NCBI GenBank assembly: GCA_015060535.1
Contig: SUYH01000010.1
Location: 89,508-153,507, forward strand
Length of the DNA stretch: 64,000 nucleotides
Source: Prevotella sp.
Lineage (GTDB): Bacteria; Bacteroidota; Bacteroidia; Bacteroidales; Bacteroidaceae
Direction of reading: 5' to 3'
This document shows, one piece after another, positions 8,612 to 18,879 of this stretch (position 1 is the stretch's first letter; each line of letters starts with the position of its first letter). The translations under genes and the position numbers were made by a program. Under the pieces are notes generated by a model that saw only the letters and a list, made by a program, of their open reading frames with translations, was not told where the DNA came from and made no database searches.

Positions 8612-8636
8612 AAAGGTATAAAAAGGTAAAAAGAGA
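8603..8636 (+). repeat. 8-bp tandem array AAAAAGTA/AAAAGGTA at the end of dnaA
   Basis: Units AAAAAGTA, AAAAGGTA, then after two extra bases AAAAGGTA and AAAAGAGA. The dnaA stop codon (8609-8611) is inside it. The reverse complement resembles the TTACTTTT array at 38175-38214. Confidence 0.7.
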
Positions 8637-8640
8637 AAAA

Positions 8641-8667
8641 AAAGACAACCTACAGGAGGTTGTCTTT
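8641..8667. terminator. Bidirectional terminator between dnaA and nagB
   Basis: AAAGACAACC (8641-8650) pairs with GGTTGTCTTT (8658-8667), loop of 7 bases, flanked by A-rich and T-rich tracts. It covers the nagB stop codon and can serve both convergent genes. Confidence 0.8.
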
Positions 8668-9444
8668 TTCGATATCCTTAAAGTATTTATAAGTCGCAAC
8701 TTTCAGCTCGTCGGTAGCAGGCTCGTCAGCAACGATGATGCCGTGCTGGTGCATCTGCAGGGCTGAGATGGTCCACTCGTGGGTGACGGCACCCTCGACG
8801 GCAGCTTTCAGCGCGCGAGCTTTGTGGTGACCGTTCACCAGGATCATCACCTCACGGGCATCCATGACGGTACCCACACCAACGGTCAGCGCCAGCTTGG
8901 GCACCTTGTTCACGTCGTTGTCGAAGAAACGTGAGTTGGCAATGATGGTATCTGTAGTCAGGGTCTTTACGCGAGTGCGAGAGGTCAGTGAAGAGTAGGG
9001 CTCGTTGAAGGCGATGTGTCCGTCAGGACCGATACCTCCGATGAAGAGGTCGATGCCACCAGCCTCCTTGATCATCTCCTCGTAGTGTGCACACTCAGCA
9101 GCCAGGTCCTTGGCGTTTCCGTTCAGGATGTGGATGTTCTCCTTGGGACAGTCGATGTGGTCGAACAGATTGCGAGCCATGAAAGAGTGGTAGCTCTCAG
9201 GATGTGACTCGGGCAGATTCACATACTCGTCCATGTTGAACGTCAGTACGTTCTTGAACGATACGCGACCTTCCTTGTTGGCTTTTACCAGGCAGGCATA
9301 CATTCCCTCGGGTGAAGAACCTGTTGGAAGACCAAGCACGAAGGGCTTTTCCTTAGTGGGCTTGAAGGCGTTGATACGCTCGATGACGTGCTCAGCAGCC
9401 CACTGCGACATTTTCTGATAGTCAGATTCGATAATTACTCTCAT
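8650..9444 (-). CDS. nagB: Glucosamine-6-phosphate deaminase
   Basis: A 264-residue NagB, close to the E. coli length of 266. It converts glucosamine 6-phosphate to fructose 6-phosphate and ammonia, feeding amino sugars into glycolysis. [12 protein letters not shown] is the phosphate-binding loop, FNMDEYV carries the catalytic Asp, and [14 protein letters not shown] carries the catalytic His loop. The start is the ATG at 9444 (MRVIIESDY), the usual NagB start, rather than an in-frame ATG 39 bases upstream. A -7 box lies upstream at 9481-9488. No other amino-sugar genes are adjacent. Confidence 0.96.
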   Translation of the reverse strand: MRVIIESDYQKMSQWAAEHVIERINAFKPTKEKPFVLGLPTGSSPEGMYACLVKANKEGRVSFKNVLTFNMDEYVNLPESHPESYHSFMARNLFDHIDCPKENIHILNGNAKDLAAECAHYEEMIKEAGGIDLFIGGIGPDGHIAFNEPYSSLTSRTRVKTLTTDTIIANSRFFDNDVNKVPKLALTVGVGTVMDAREVMILVNGHHKARALKAAVEGAVTHEWTISALQMHQHGIIVADEPATDELKVATYKYFKDIEKDNLL

Positions 9445-9480
9445 AAGTGTAAAAATATAAAGTTTTTGTCTTATCGACTG

Positions 9481-9488
9481 CAAAGGTA
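9481..9488 (-). promoter_or_regulatory. -7 box of nagB
   Basis: TACCTTTG on the minus strand, 36 bases before the nagB ATG. It is divergent from the hflX box at 9532-9539. Confidence 0.55.
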
Positions 9489-9531
9489 AGAAAAAATCTA
9501 AGAAAACGAATAATTATAGATATTTTTTTCG

Positions 9532-9539
9532 TACCTTTG
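9532..9539 (+). promoter_or_regulatory. -7 box of hflX
   Basis: TACCTTTG on the plus strand, 17 bases before the hflX ATG at 9557. No clear -33 box was found. Confidence 0.55.
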
Positions 9540-9556
9540 CCCCCATATATTAATAT

Positions 9557-10888
9557 ATGAAGGAATTTGTAATATCAGAGGTCAAGGCCGAGACTGCCAT
9601 ATTGGTGGGACTGATTACCCAACAGCAGGACGAGGCGAAGACAAAAGAATATCTCGACGAGCTGGAATTTCTGGCTGATACTGCTGGTGCTGTCACCGTG
9701 AAGCGTTTCACGCAGAAGGTGCAGGGTCCCAGTCAGGTAACCTATGTCGGCAAGGGTAAGCTCGACGAAATCAAGCAATTTATCAAGCAGCAGGAAGATG
9801 CCTACTACGACTGGCTTGACGCTGGCTCGCCAGAGCCTGAAGAGGGTGGGGCAGTACCCCAGCCCATCGGTATGGTTATCTTCGACGATGAGCTGAGTGC
9901 CAAGCAAATACGCAATATTGAGGGCGAACTGAAGGTGAAGATCCTGGACCGTACCTCGCTGATATTGGACATCTTCGCCATGCGTGCGCAGACCGCTGAG
10001 GCCAAGACGCAGGTCGAACTGGCGCAGTATCGTTACATGCTGCCCCGTCTGCAACGCCTGTGGACCCACCTCGAACGACAGGGTGGTGGCTCTGGCTCTG
10101 GTGGCGGAAAGGGTTCTGTAGGCTTGCGCGGACCTGGTGAGACGCAGTTGGAGATGGACCAGCGTATCATCCGTCAGCGTATCTCGCTGCTGAAAGAACG
10201 TCTTGTGGAGATTGATAAGCAGAAGACCACCCAGCGCAAGAACCGTGGCCGACTGATTCGTGTGGCTCTGGTGGGTTATACCAATGTCGGCAAGTCGACG
10301 ATGATGAACCTGCTGGCCAAGAGCGATGTGTTTGCTGAGAACAAGCTCTTCGCCACATTGGATACCACCGTGCGTAAGATGGTTATCGACAACCTGCCCT
10401 TCCTGCTGGCCGACACCGTAGGATTTATCCGTAAACTGCCTACCGATCTGGTAGACTCGTTCAAGTCAACGCTCGACGAGGTTCGCGAGGCCGACCTGCT
10501 GGTGCATGTCGTCGATATCTCGCATCCCGACTTCGAGGAGCAGATCCAGGTGGTCGAGAAGACGTTGGCTGACCTGGGTTGTGCTGACAAGCCCTCGATG
10601 CTGGTATTCAACAAGATAGACGCTTACACCTGGACCCCTCAGGATGAAGACGATCTGACGGAGCCGACGCGTGAAAACATCTCGCTCGACGAGTTGAAGC
10701 GTACCTGGATGGCGAAAAGTGAAGAGTCAAGAGTGAAGAGTGAAGAATTTGCTCCCGCCCCGTTGTTTATCTCGGCCAAGAAGAAAGAGAACATCGACGA
10801 GCTGCGTGAGGTGCTTTACCAGAAAGTCCGCGAGCTCCACGTTCAGAAATATCCGTATAACGACTTTTTATATACTGTAGAAGACTGA
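9557..10888 (+). CDS. hflX: GTPase HflX
   Basis: A 443-residue HflX, a ribosome-associated GTPase that splits stalled or heat-damaged 70S ribosomes. The N-terminal HflX domain includes VTYVGKGKLDEI and IFDDELSAKQIRN. A Gly-rich segment (GGGSGSGGGKGSVGLRGPGETQLE) at about 176-199 precedes the G domain: G1 GYTNVGKST at 240-248, G3 DTVGF, G4 NKID. Between G4 and the G5-like FISAKKKENID lies an unusual hydrophilic segment, KSEESRVKSEE, encoded by a 7-base tandem array. Homologues are expected to lack this run. Transcribed from its own promoter, divergent from nagB. Confidence 0.95.
   Translation: MKEFVISEVKAETAILVGLITQQQDEAKTKEYLDELEFLADTAGAVTVKRFTQKVQGPSQVTYVGKGKLDEIKQFIKQQEDAYYDWLDAGSPEPEEGGAVPQPIGMVIFDDELSAKQIRNIEGELKVKILDRTSLILDIFAMRAQTAEAKTQVELAQYRYMLPRLQRLWTHLERQGGGSGSGGGKGSVGLRGPGETQLEMDQRIIRQRISLLKERLVEIDKQKTTQRKNRGRLIRVALVGYTNVGKSTMMNLLAKSDVFAENKLFATLDTTVRKMVIDNLPFLLADTVGFIRKLPTDLVDSFKSTLDEVREADLLVHVVDISHPDFEEQIQVVEKTLADLGCADKPSMLVFNKIDAYTWTPQDEDDLTEPTRENISLDELKRTWMAKSEESRVKSEEFAPAPLFISAKKKENIDELREVLYQKVRELHVQKYPYNDFLYTVED
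10719..10746 (+). repeat. 7-bp tandem array inside hflX
   Basis: Four heptamers, GTGAAGA, GTCAAGA, GTGAAGA, GTGAAGA, encode the SEESRVKSEE region. Only the second unit has TCA in place of TGA, and only there would TGA be in the reading frame. Confidence 0.9.
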
Positions 10889-10912
10889 ACCATACACAAA
10901 AAATCATTACTT

Positions 10913-12766
10913 ATGAGAGATTACAGACATTTAACACAAGAGGAGATAAACGTGCTCGAGAACAACAGTTGTTGGGCCGAGAGTTGGGAACGCGTGATGG
11001 TTGACGAGGCCTTCACCCCTTACGGCTTCCATCGTGTCATCTTCTATGGTGACATCCGTCTGGGTAAGTTTGAGAAGCAGGTCGAAGTGACCAAGGGCTT
11101 CACCAAGCATGCCGGTATCAACGATGCCACGCTGCGCAACGTCACTGTTGGCGACAACTGTCTGATCGAGAAGATAGGCAATTTCATCAACAACTATACC
11201 ATTGGCGACGACTGTTACATTTCGAATATCAGTACGATGGAGACCACCGAGGGTGCCACCTTTGGCGAGGGTCATATGGTCAGTGTGCTCAACGAGATGG
11301 GCGACGGCAATGTCATCCTGTTCCACGACCTCAACTCGCAGCTGGCTGCCTTGATGGTGAAGCATTTCAGCGACAAGCAGCTGAAGGACAAACTCACCCG
11401 ACTGGTGAACGAGGAGATTCGCTTCTCGCAGCCCGAGCGCGGCACGATAGGTAATGGCGTCAAGATTATCAACTCCAAGGAGATTACCAATACCGTTGTC
11501 AAGGACGAGTGCGAGATTAACGGAGCAGCCCGCCTGAGCGACTGTACCATCCTGAGTTCCAAGGATGATTCCGTATACATCGGAACGGGTGTCATCTGCG
11601 AGAATTCTATCATCTCGAATGGCTGTTCGATTACCAACTCCGTGAAGATGCAAGACTGCTTCGTCGGCGAGGCCTGCCAGATTACCAACGGATTCACGGC
11701 AGAGGCCAGCGTATTCTTTGCTAACTCGTATATGGCCAATGGCGAGGCGTGTGCCGCTTTCTGCGGACCGTTCTCTGCCTCTCACCATAAGAGCTCGCTG
11801 CTCATTGGTGGCGAGTTCTCGTTCTATAATGCCGGTTCGAACACCAACTTCTCCAACCACGCCTATAAGATGGGTCCACTTCACTATGGAACTTTGGAGC
11901 GTGGCACGAAGACGGCCTCTGGTGCCTATGTGCTGATGCCTGCCAAGATAGGTGCCTTCTCAGTCTGCTTCGGTAAGCTGATGAACCATCCCGACATGCG
12001 CTGTCTGCCCTTCGCCTATCTGCTGGCCTATGGTGAGACGATGTATATCGTACCCGGTCGTAACATCACGACGGTTGGTCTGTATCGTGACATCAAGAAG
12101 TGGCCGAAGCGCGACAAGCGTGCAGCCTCTTCCCGTAAGAGCATCATCAACTTCGACTGGCTCTCACCCTTCACCGTGGGCGAGATCGTACAGGGTAAGA
12201 AGATTTTGGAGGCCCTCCGTCAGGCTGGTGGCGACAATGTGTCCAGCTACAACTACCACGAGTATATCATCAATGCCTCGTCGCTGCGTAAGGGTATTAA
12301 GTACTATGATATCGCCCTGCGTATCTACATGGGGGCCGTGCTGAAGCGTGCTGTCAAGGGCGGTTTTCTGGGCAAACCCCAATCCACCGTTGGCGAGGGC
12401 GACTGGAACGACCTTTCGGGTTTGCTGCTGCCTGCCAGTGAGGAACAGCGCCTTATTGACGACATCAAGAGCGGAACCATTGAGAGCATCCAGGATGTGC
12501 TGGACCGCTTCAAGGATATGGACGAACACTATCGTGAGTATCAGTGGACATGGACCTATAAGCTGATTCTCGACTACTATGGTCTCGACGAGTTGACGGA
12601 GGCCGCCATGCAGCGCATCCGCGAAGACTATGTCAAGGCCCGTCGTGCCTGGATTGCTGAAATCCGCAAGGATGCCCAGAAGGAGTTCGAGATGGGCGAT
12701 GTCGAGCAAGAAGTATTCGATGACTTTATATCCAAACTAGATCACGAAATAGATTATGAAGACTAA
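10913..12766 (+). CDS. DUF4954 family protein (left-handed beta-helix)
   Basis: A 617-residue cytosolic-looking protein with no signal peptide. Residues from about 75 to 290 show spaced hexapeptide-like repeats (for example ATLRNVTVGDNCLIEKIGN and AARLSDCTILSSKDD), as in left-handed beta-helix acyltransferases and nucleotidyltransferases. The C-terminal part is helical (KSIINFDWLSPF, then GDWNDLSGLLLP). It matches my memory of the Bacteroidetes DUF4954 family, whose role I do not know. A sugar-phosphate or acyl substrate is possible but unsupported. It begins 25 bases after hflX and overlaps the M16 peptidase gene by 11 bases, suggesting an operon. Confidence 0.8.
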   Translation: MRDYRHLTQEEINVLENNSCWAESWERVMVDEAFTPYGFHRVIFYGDIRLGKFEKQVEVTKGFTKHAGINDATLRNVTVGDNCLIEKIGNFINNYTIGDDCYISNISTMETTEGATFGEGHMVSVLNEMGDGNVILFHDLNSQLAALMVKHFSDKQLKDKLTRLVNEEIRFSQPERGTIGNGVKIINSKEITNTVVKDECEINGAARLSDCTILSSKDDSVYIGTGVICENSIISNGCSITNSVKMQDCFVGEACQITNGFTAEASVFFANSYMANGEACAAFCGPFSASHHKSSLLIGGEFSFYNAGSNTNFSNHAYKMGPLHYGTLERGTKTASGAYVLMPAKIGAFSVCFGKLMNHPDMRCLPFAYLLAYGETMYIVPGRNITTVGLYRDIKKWPKRDKRAASSRKSIINFDWLSPFTVGEIVQGKKILEALRQAGGDNVSSYNYHEYIINASSLRKGIKYYDIALRIYMGAVLKRAVKGGFLGKPQSTVGEGDWNDLSGLLLPASEEQRLIDDIKSGTIESIQDVLDRFKDMDEHYREYQWTWTYKLILDYYGLDELTEAAMQRIREDYVKARRAWIAEIRKDAQKEFEMGDVEQEVFDDFISKLDHEIDYED

Positions 12767-15659
12767 GATTCTGTTGTCAGCCTGTTTGATGGCCCTCGCT
12801 TTGGGCTCACAGGCCAAGGACTATCAGTACAAGACCGTAGATGGGGATATGATGAAAACCCGCATCTACACATTGGACAATGGTTTGAAGGTTTACCTCT
12901 CTGTGAATCCTGAGAAACCCCGTATCCAGACCTATATTGCTGTTCGCACGGGTTCTAAGAACGATCCTGCCGAGACAACAGGTCTGGCTCACTATCTGGA
13001 ACACCTGATGTTCAAGGGTACCAAGCTGTTTGGTACGAACAATGCGGTAGCTGAGGCTCCGTTGCTCGACCAGATAGAACAGCGCTATGAGGCCTATCGC
13101 AAGCTGACCGACCCTGCAGCCCGTAAGCAGGCCTACCATGAGATAGACTCAGTCTCTCAGATAGCCGCCAAGTACTTCATCCCTAACGAGTACGATAAGC
13201 TGATGGCAGCCATTGGTGCTGAGGGTACCAATGCCTTCACCAGTAATGATGTTACCTGTTATGTAGAGGATATCCCATCCAATGAGATTGAGAACTGGGC
13301 TAAGATTCAGGGCGACCGCTTCCAGAATATGGTGATTCGTGGTTTCCACACCGAGTTGGAGGCAGTCTACGAGGAGTATAACCTCTATCTGACCGACGAT
13401 GGCGACAAGATATTCAGTGCCATTGGCAAGAAGCTTACACCTACTCACCCTTATGGCACTCAGACCACCATTGGTACGCAGGAGCACCTGAAGAATCCAT
13501 CTATCACCAACATCAAGAACTACTTTAAGAAGTGGTATGTGCCCAATAACGTAGCCATCTGTATGGCTGGTGATTTCGACCCCGACAAAACGATTTCTAT
13601 TATCGACAAGTATTTTGCCGGTTGGAAACCAGGTGCTGATGTCCGTCAGCCAGAGTTCCCTGTACAGAAGCCGCTCACAGCTCCTTCTGATACGACCATC
13701 ATCGGTCAGCAGGCTGAGCAGGTATGGGTAGCATGGTTGGCTAAAAAGGCTTCCGATGCGCAGTGTGATACGCTCGACGTGATTAGCGATATGTTGAGCA
13801 ATGGCAAGGCTGGTATCTTCGACCTGAACCTGAACCAGACGATGAAGGTGCAGGGTGCAGGTGCAGGTCTGCAGGACCAGCAGGACTACTCGTCATTCTT
13901 ACTGATGGGTCAGCCCATGCCCAATCAGTCTCTTAAGGAGGTTCGCGACTTGATGCTGGGTGAGATAGAGAACCTGAAGAAGGGTAACTTCTCTGACGAC
14001 CTGTTGCCATCGGTCATCAACAATATGAAGCTAACCTATCAGCGTTCTATGGAGAACAACCGCTGGCGTACCACCCAGTTTATGAATGCCTTTATCAATG
14101 GCGTCAAGTGGGAACAGCAGGTAGGTAAGATTGATCGTATCTCAAAGATGACCAAGCAGCAGCTTGTCGACTTTGCCAATCGCTTCTTCACCAATGGCTA
14201 TGCTACCGTCTACAAGACGCAGGGCGTTGACTCTACACAGAAGAAGATTGACAAGCCTGCCATCACGCCTATTCAGGCCAACCGCGATCAGAAGAGCGAC
14301 TTCGTAAAGGCTATCCAAGAATCAGAGGTAGAGCCTATTCAGCCTGTATTCGTTGATTTCTCCAAGGATCTTGCTATCACAAAGACCAAGAACAAGTTAC
14401 CATTGTATTATAAGAAGAATGTCAATGACGGGCTGTTTACCCTGGTGTTCCGCTATGACTTCGGTCATGAGGACGACAACCGCTATGATATTGCCAGAGA
14501 TTATCTCGATTATGTAGGTACAGACAAGATGTCTGCCATGCAGATCAAGCAGCAGTTCTATAAGCTGGCATGTAATTACAGTATCAACGTGAATGGCGAC
14601 AACATGAACATCACACTTTCTGGTCTGAGCGAGAACATGCCTGCAGCCCTGAAGCTGATGGAGGAGGTGCTGCACAATGCCAAGGCCGACAAAGAGTCGT
14701 ATGCACAGTATATTGACCTGACGATGAAGTATCGCGATGACCGCAAGAAGAATCAGCGCACCTGTTTCGACTATCTGTATTACTATTGCGTATATGGACC
14801 TCACAACATGCGTCGTGACGACATGACCGAGAAGCAGTTGCGCGAGGCTGATCCTCAGGAGTTGCTGAACCTGTTGGGCAATCTTAGCAATATCGAGCAT
14901 AAGGTACTGTACTACGGTCCTATGACCGAGAAGGAACTCTCTGCCCTGCTCGCTAAGGAGCACAAGACCCCCAAGGCCCTGAAATCAGTAGCACAGGGTG
15001 AGCCGTTCGTTGAACAGGAGGCTATTAAGAACGAGGTGGTTATCGCACCTTTCGATGCCAAGAACATTTACCTGCGCATGTACCACAACGAGGGTCGCTC
15101 CTGGAATCCCGACGAGGCTGCTATTCAGGAGGTATTCAACGAGTACTATGGTGGCGGCATGAACGGCATTGTGTTCCAGGAGATGCGTGAGGCTCGTGGA
15201 TTGGCTTACAATGCCTGGGCTAGTTACTATAGTCCCAGTCGGAAGGATCGCAAGGAGTACTACTTGACCCACATCATCACCCAGAACGACAAGATGGTGG
15301 ATGCTGTTACCCACTTCCAGGAAATTCTGAACGAGATGCCTGCCAGTGAGACGGCCTTCCAGATTGCCAAGGATGCTTGTACCAAGCGTCTGGCAAGTGC
15401 CCGCACAACCAAGATAGGAGTCCTCAACGCTTATATTTCAGCGCAGAAGCTGGGACTGAACATCAGCACCAACGAACTCATCTATAAGAATCTGGATAAG
15501 GTGCAGCTGAAGGATATCGTTGACTTCGAGAAGCAGAACATGGCCAATAAGGCCTATCGTTATATCATCCTTGGCGACGAGAAGGAACTCGACATGAAGT
15601 ATCTCGAGAAGTTAGGACCCGTCCGTCGTCTCTCATTAGTGGATATTTTCGGTTATTAA
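12756..15659 (+). CDS. M16 family zinc metallopeptidase (pitrilysin/insulinase type), exported
   Basis: A 967-residue exported peptidase with a signal peptide (LLSACLMALALGSQA). The inverted zinc motif HxxEH is at 79-83 (HYLEH), with the third zinc ligand likely a Glu in ELEAVYEEYN. The second half (from about 530) is a second M16 fold without the zinc motif, containing GLAYNAWASYYSP, as in full-length two-domain M16 enzymes. The predicted place is the periplasm or outer membrane, degrading peptides. The start overlaps the end of the DUF4954 gene by 11 bases, which implies co-transcription. Confidence 0.93.
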   Translation: MKTKILLSACLMALALGSQAKDYQYKTVDGDMMKTRIYTLDNGLKVYLSVNPEKPRIQTYIAVRTGSKNDPAETTGLAHYLEHLMFKGTKLFGTNNAVAEAPLLDQIEQRYEAYRKLTDPAARKQAYHEIDSVSQIAAKYFIPNEYDKLMAAIGAEGTNAFTSNDVTCYVEDIPSNEIENWAKIQGDRFQNMVIRGFHTELEAVYEEYNLYLTDDGDKIFSAIGKKLTPTHPYGTQTTIGTQEHLKNPSITNIKNYFKKWYVPNNVAICMAGDFDPDKTISIIDKYFAGWKPGADVRQPEFPVQKPLTAPSDTTIIGQQAEQVWVAWLAKKASDAQCDTLDVISDMLSNGKAGIFDLNLNQTMKVQGAGAGLQDQQDYSSFLLMGQPMPNQSLKEVRDLMLGEIENLKKGNFSDDLLPSVINNMKLTYQRSMENNRWRTTQFMNAFINGVKWEQQVGKIDRISKMTKQQLVDFANRFFTNGYATVYKTQGVDSTQKKIDKPAITPIQANRDQKSDFVKAIQESEVEPIQPVFVDFSKDLAITKTKNKLPLYYKKNVNDGLFTLVFRYDFGHEDDNRYDIARDYLDYVGTDKMSAMQIKQQFYKLACNYSINVNGDNMNITLSGLSENMPAALKLMEEVLHNAKADKESYAQYIDLTMKYRDDRKKNQRTCFDYLYYYCVYGPHNMRRDDMTEKQLREADPQELLNLLGNLSNIEHKVLYYGPMTEKELSALLAKEHKTPKALKSVAQGEPFVEQEAIKNEVVIAPFDAKNIYLRMYHNEGRSWNPDEAAIQEVFNEYYGGGMNGIVFQEMREARGLAYNAWASYYSPSRKDRKEYYLTHIITQNDKMVDAVTHFQEILNEMPASETAFQIAKDACTKRLASARTTKIGVLNAYISAQKLGLNISTNELIYKNLDKVQLKDIVDFEKQNMANKAYRYIILGDEKELDMKYLEKLGPVRRLSLVDIFGY

Positions 15660-15677
15660 TTACTAAACAATACTATT

Positions 15678-17327
15678 ATGGCTAAAAACGTAGAATTCAA
15701 GTACGCTCCTATGTTCCAGATGGGCAAGGACGAAACGCAGTACAGGCTGCTCACCAAGGAAGGTGTGTCGACAGCCGAGTTTGAAGGAAAGCAGATTGTG
15801 AAGGTTTCGAAAGAAGCCCTGACACTCTTGGCCCAGCAGGCTTTCCACGATGTGGAGTTCATGCTGCGTCGCGAGCATAACCTGCAGGTGGCTCAGATAC
15901 TGAACGACCCTGAGGCCTCAGAGAACGATAAGTATGTGGCCCTGCAGTTCCTGCGCAATGCCGAGGTGGCTGCTCGTGGCATCCTGCCTTTCTGCCAAGA
16001 CACGGGCACAGCTATCATCCATGGCGAGAAAGGTCAGCAGGTATGGACTGGTTTTGAGGATGAAGAGGCTTTGAGCCTTGGTGTATTCAATACCTTCACT
16101 CAGGACAACCTGCGCTATTCGCAGAATGCTCCGCTGAACATGTACGACGAGGTGAACACCCGTTGCAACCTGCCCGCACAGATTGATATCGAGGCTTGCG
16201 AGGGTGCTGAGTATCGTTTCATCATGGTTGCCAAGGGTGGCGGTTCTGCCAACAAGACCTATTTCTACCCGATGACCAAGGCAACCATCCAGAACGAGGG
16301 AACGCTGATTCCGTTCCTCGTTGAGAAGATGAAGTCGCTGGGTACAGCGGCTTGTCCTCCTTACCACATCGCCTTCGTCATTGGCGGCACCTCTGCTGAG
16401 AAGAACCTCCTGACCGTGAAGCTCGCTTCTATCAAGTATTATGACTCGCTGCCTACCACAGGCGATGAGACGGGTCGTGCCTTCCGCGATGTCGACTTGG
16501 AGAACAAACTCTTGGAAGAGGCTCATAAGATTGGTCTCGGTGCTCAGTTCGGCGGTAAGTATCTGGCTCACGACATCCGTGTTATCCGTCTGCCTCGTCA
16601 TGGCGCCTCATGTCCTATTGGTATGGGTGTCAGCTGCTCTGCAGATAGAAATATCAAGGCCAAGATCAATGCCGACGGTATCTGGTTGGAGCAGATGGAT
16701 GCCAATCCTTCTGAGCTGATTCCTGCTGAGTATGCCAAGGCTGGAGAGGGCAAGAACACCATCGTCATCGACCTCAATGAGGGCATCGATGCCGTTCGCA
16801 AGGAACTCTCGAAGTATCCCGTTTCTACCCGTGTCAACCTGAAGGGTACCATCATCGTAGCTCGAGATATCGCACACGCCAAGCTGAAGGCTCGCATCGA
16901 TGCTGGCGAGGGCATGCCCGACTACTTCAAGAAGTATCCTGTGCTCTACGCTGGTCCTGCCAAGACCCCCGAGGGCTATCCTTGTGGTTCGATGGGCCCA
17001 ACGACAGCCAACCGTATGGATCCCTATGTTGATGAGTTCCAGTCGCTGGGCGCTTCGCTCGTCATGATTGCCAAGGGTAATCGTAGTGATGTGGTCACCG
17101 AGGCTTGCCGTAAGCATGGTGGCTTCTATCTCGGTTCTATCGGTGGTGTCGCTGCCGTTCTGTCGCAGTCGAGCATCAAGAGCATCGAGTGCGTAGAATA
17201 TCCAGAACTCGGTATGGAGGCTATCTGGAAGATTGACGTTGAAGACTTCCCCGCCTTCATCCTCGTCGATGATAAGGGTAACGACTTCTTCAAGACCCTG
17301 AAACCTTGGTGCCCTGCTTCGAAATGA
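15678..17327 (+). CDS. Fumarate hydratase, class I (iron-sulfur)
   Basis: A 549-residue class I fumarase, converting fumarate and malate using a [4Fe-4S] cluster, so oxygen-sensitive. Candidate cluster ligands are C106 (PFCQDTG), C226 (ACPPYH) and C320 (GVSCSADR); their spacings of 120 and 94 residues match those I recall for structurally known class I fumarases. [15 protein letters not shown] is the C-terminal active-site signature. In Prevotella-type metabolism it would serve the reductive branch to succinate. The stop codon overlaps the start of the M6 peptidase gene in an ATGA arrangement. Confidence 0.95.
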   Translation: MAKNVEFKYAPMFQMGKDETQYRLLTKEGVSTAEFEGKQIVKVSKEALTLLAQQAFHDVEFMLRREHNLQVAQILNDPEASENDKYVALQFLRNAEVAARGILPFCQDTGTAIIHGEKGQQVWTGFEDEEALSLGVFNTFTQDNLRYSQNAPLNMYDEVNTRCNLPAQIDIEACEGAEYRFIMVAKGGGSANKTYFYPMTKATIQNEGTLIPFLVEKMKSLGTAACPPYHIAFVIGGTSAEKNLLTVKLASIKYYDSLPTTGDETGRAFRDVDLENKLLEEAHKIGLGAQFGGKYLAHDIRVIRLPRHGASCPIGMGVSCSADRNIKAKINADGIWLEQMDANPSELIPAEYAKAGEGKNTIVIDLNEGIDAVRKELSKYPVSTRVNLKGTIIVARDIAHAKLKARIDAGEGMPDYFKKYPVLYAGPAKTPEGYPCGSMGPTTANRMDPYVDEFQSLGASLVMIAKGNRSDVVTEACRKHGGFYLGSIGGVAAVLSQSSIKSIECVEYPELGMEAIWKIDVEDFPAFILVDDKGNDFFKTLKPWCPASK

Positions 17328-18835
17328 TGCGAATGAGCCGGATTATATCATCTCTCTTTCTGCTGCTGCTTGTCTTCATGACGGCGGCAGCAGAAGATAT
17401 TGTTTCTTCTCGCGGCTGTCGCCGAGGTACACTTCGTCCGCACAATCAGCTGCTCAGACGCTCTACGGCTCAGACGCGTCAGCCTGGTGGCGACTTCTAC
17501 AAGGACAATCGTCATCAGCTGGTGGTGCTGGCAGCCTTTGCCGACAAGGAATTCCTGGGCAACGAGACTGCTACGTTGGAGCAGTGGAATCATATATTCA
17601 ATACCGAGAACTACTCAGAGGGTTCCTTTAAGGGTTCTATTCACGATTACTTCTATGCCCAGAGTTATGGCAAGTTCAACCTGACCTTCGACCTGGTATA
17701 TGTGACGGTCGGCAATGTCGTGAAGTATCGCAGTTGGGACAAGAGCTATGGAGATTCAGGGAGTGATGACGAGAACTCGCAGTATCTGGTACAGGATATC
17801 ATGGAGCTGCTCAAGCAGAACACCAGTATCGACTGGAGCCGCTACGACTGGAACGGCGATGGCTACGTCAACCAACTCCTCATTGTCTATCCCGGCAAGG
17901 GTATGAACGATGGCGGCGGAAGGAATTCCGTCTGGCCCCACCAGTGGTGGATGAGTGAACACTTGAAGGACCGCCAGTCGGGAGTCTATTGCGATCCTAT
18001 TACTGTCACCTATGGTCAGAAGCAGTATCTGGTCGATTGCTATTGTGCACTATCCGAACTGGGTGCTGCCGGCGACTACAGTTCTTTCGGTGTCATCTGT
18101 CATGAGTATACCCATTGCTTCGGATTCCCTGATTTCTATTATGACGGTAATTACAAGACCCCGGATTCATGGGACATCATGGACAGAGGCTATTATTACA
18201 GCCGGGCGTTCTGTCCGGTGTCTTATTCTGCCCACGAGCGTTGGCTGATGGGGTGGCTGACACCTACCGAACTGACTTCAGCTTCGACCGTGACGTCGAT
18301 GCCGGCCCTGAGTGCTGAGCCTGTGGCCTATATCATCCGTAACGGTGGTTATCCGCAGGAGTATTACATGGTAGAGAACCGTCAGAAGAGTGGGTGGGAT
18401 GCACAGCTGCCCGGTAGCGGACTCGTCATCTTCCATGTCGATTTCGATGCCAACACGTGGACAGGTGTCAGTGGTGGTTGGCCCAATCCTGGCTCAAATG
18501 ATCGTTACCTTGTTTTTGCTGCCAATAATCAGACTTACTATGATAGCAATTCCGGCTGGCCTTATCCCTATAGCGGAAACAACGAACTGACCAATACGTC
18601 ATCGCCAGCCGCTACGCTTAACAAAGCCAATACCGACGGCACGAAACTGATGTCGAAGCCCATCACCAATATACAGGTGACGGATGGCTTGGCATCGTTC
18701 GACTTCATGGGAGGCGGTCCCTCTTCTATTCAGGCTCCTGTGTCAACTTCGAGCCTACAAGTCCTTTACGACATCGGCCCTGTCCGCATTGTCCGCATGC
18801 CCAATGGTGAAATCAAAAAAGTGATGAAGCGTTAG
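17324..18835 (+). CDS. M6 family zinc metallopeptidase, secreted
   Basis: A 503-residue secreted peptidase of the immune-inhibitor-A type. The signal peptide is [17 protein letters not shown]. The catalytic zinc motif [11 protein letters not shown] (HExxHxxGxxD) is at 260-270. The C-terminus, after a Ser/Thr-rich link, ends [22 protein letters not shown], a basic beta-strand-rich tail resembling a type IX sorting signal. I start it at ATG 17324, overlapping the fumarase stop as ATGA; an upstream in-frame ATG at 17306 lies wholly inside the fumarase gene. Translational coupling of a secreted peptidase to a central-metabolism enzyme is unusual. Confidence 0.9.
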   Translation: MMRMSRIISSLFLLLLVFMTAAAEDIVSSRGCRRGTLRPHNQLLRRSTAQTRQPGGDFYKDNRHQLVVLAAFADKEFLGNETATLEQWNHIFNTENYSEGSFKGSIHDYFYAQSYGKFNLTFDLVYVTVGNVVKYRSWDKSYGDSGSDDENSQYLVQDIMELLKQNTSIDWSRYDWNGDGYVNQLLIVYPGKGMNDGGGRNSVWPHQWWMSEHLKDRQSGVYCDPITVTYGQKQYLVDCYCALSELGAAGDYSSFGVICHEYTHCFGFPDFYYDGNYKTPDSWDIMDRGYYYSRAFCPVSYSAHERWLMGWLTPTELTSASTVTSMPALSAEPVAYIIRNGGYPQEYYMVENRQKSGWDAQLPGSGLVIFHVDFDANTWTGVSGGWPNPGSNDRYLVFAANNQTYYDSNSGWPYPYSGNNELTNTSSPAATLNKANTDGTKLMSKPITNIQVTDGLASFDFMGGGPSSIQAPVSTSSLQVLYDIGPVRIVRMPNGEIKKVMKR

Positions 18836-18850
18836 TGCCTCATCACTTTT
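18817..18850 (+). terminator. Hairpin at the end of the M6 peptidase gene
   Basis: AAAAGTGATGA (18817-18827) pairs perfectly with TCATCACTTTT (18840-18850). The first arm is inside the coding sequence. Only a short T run follows. Confidence 0.6.
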
Positions 18851-18879
18851 CATGTTTGAATGAAGAAAATTGTTGATGA

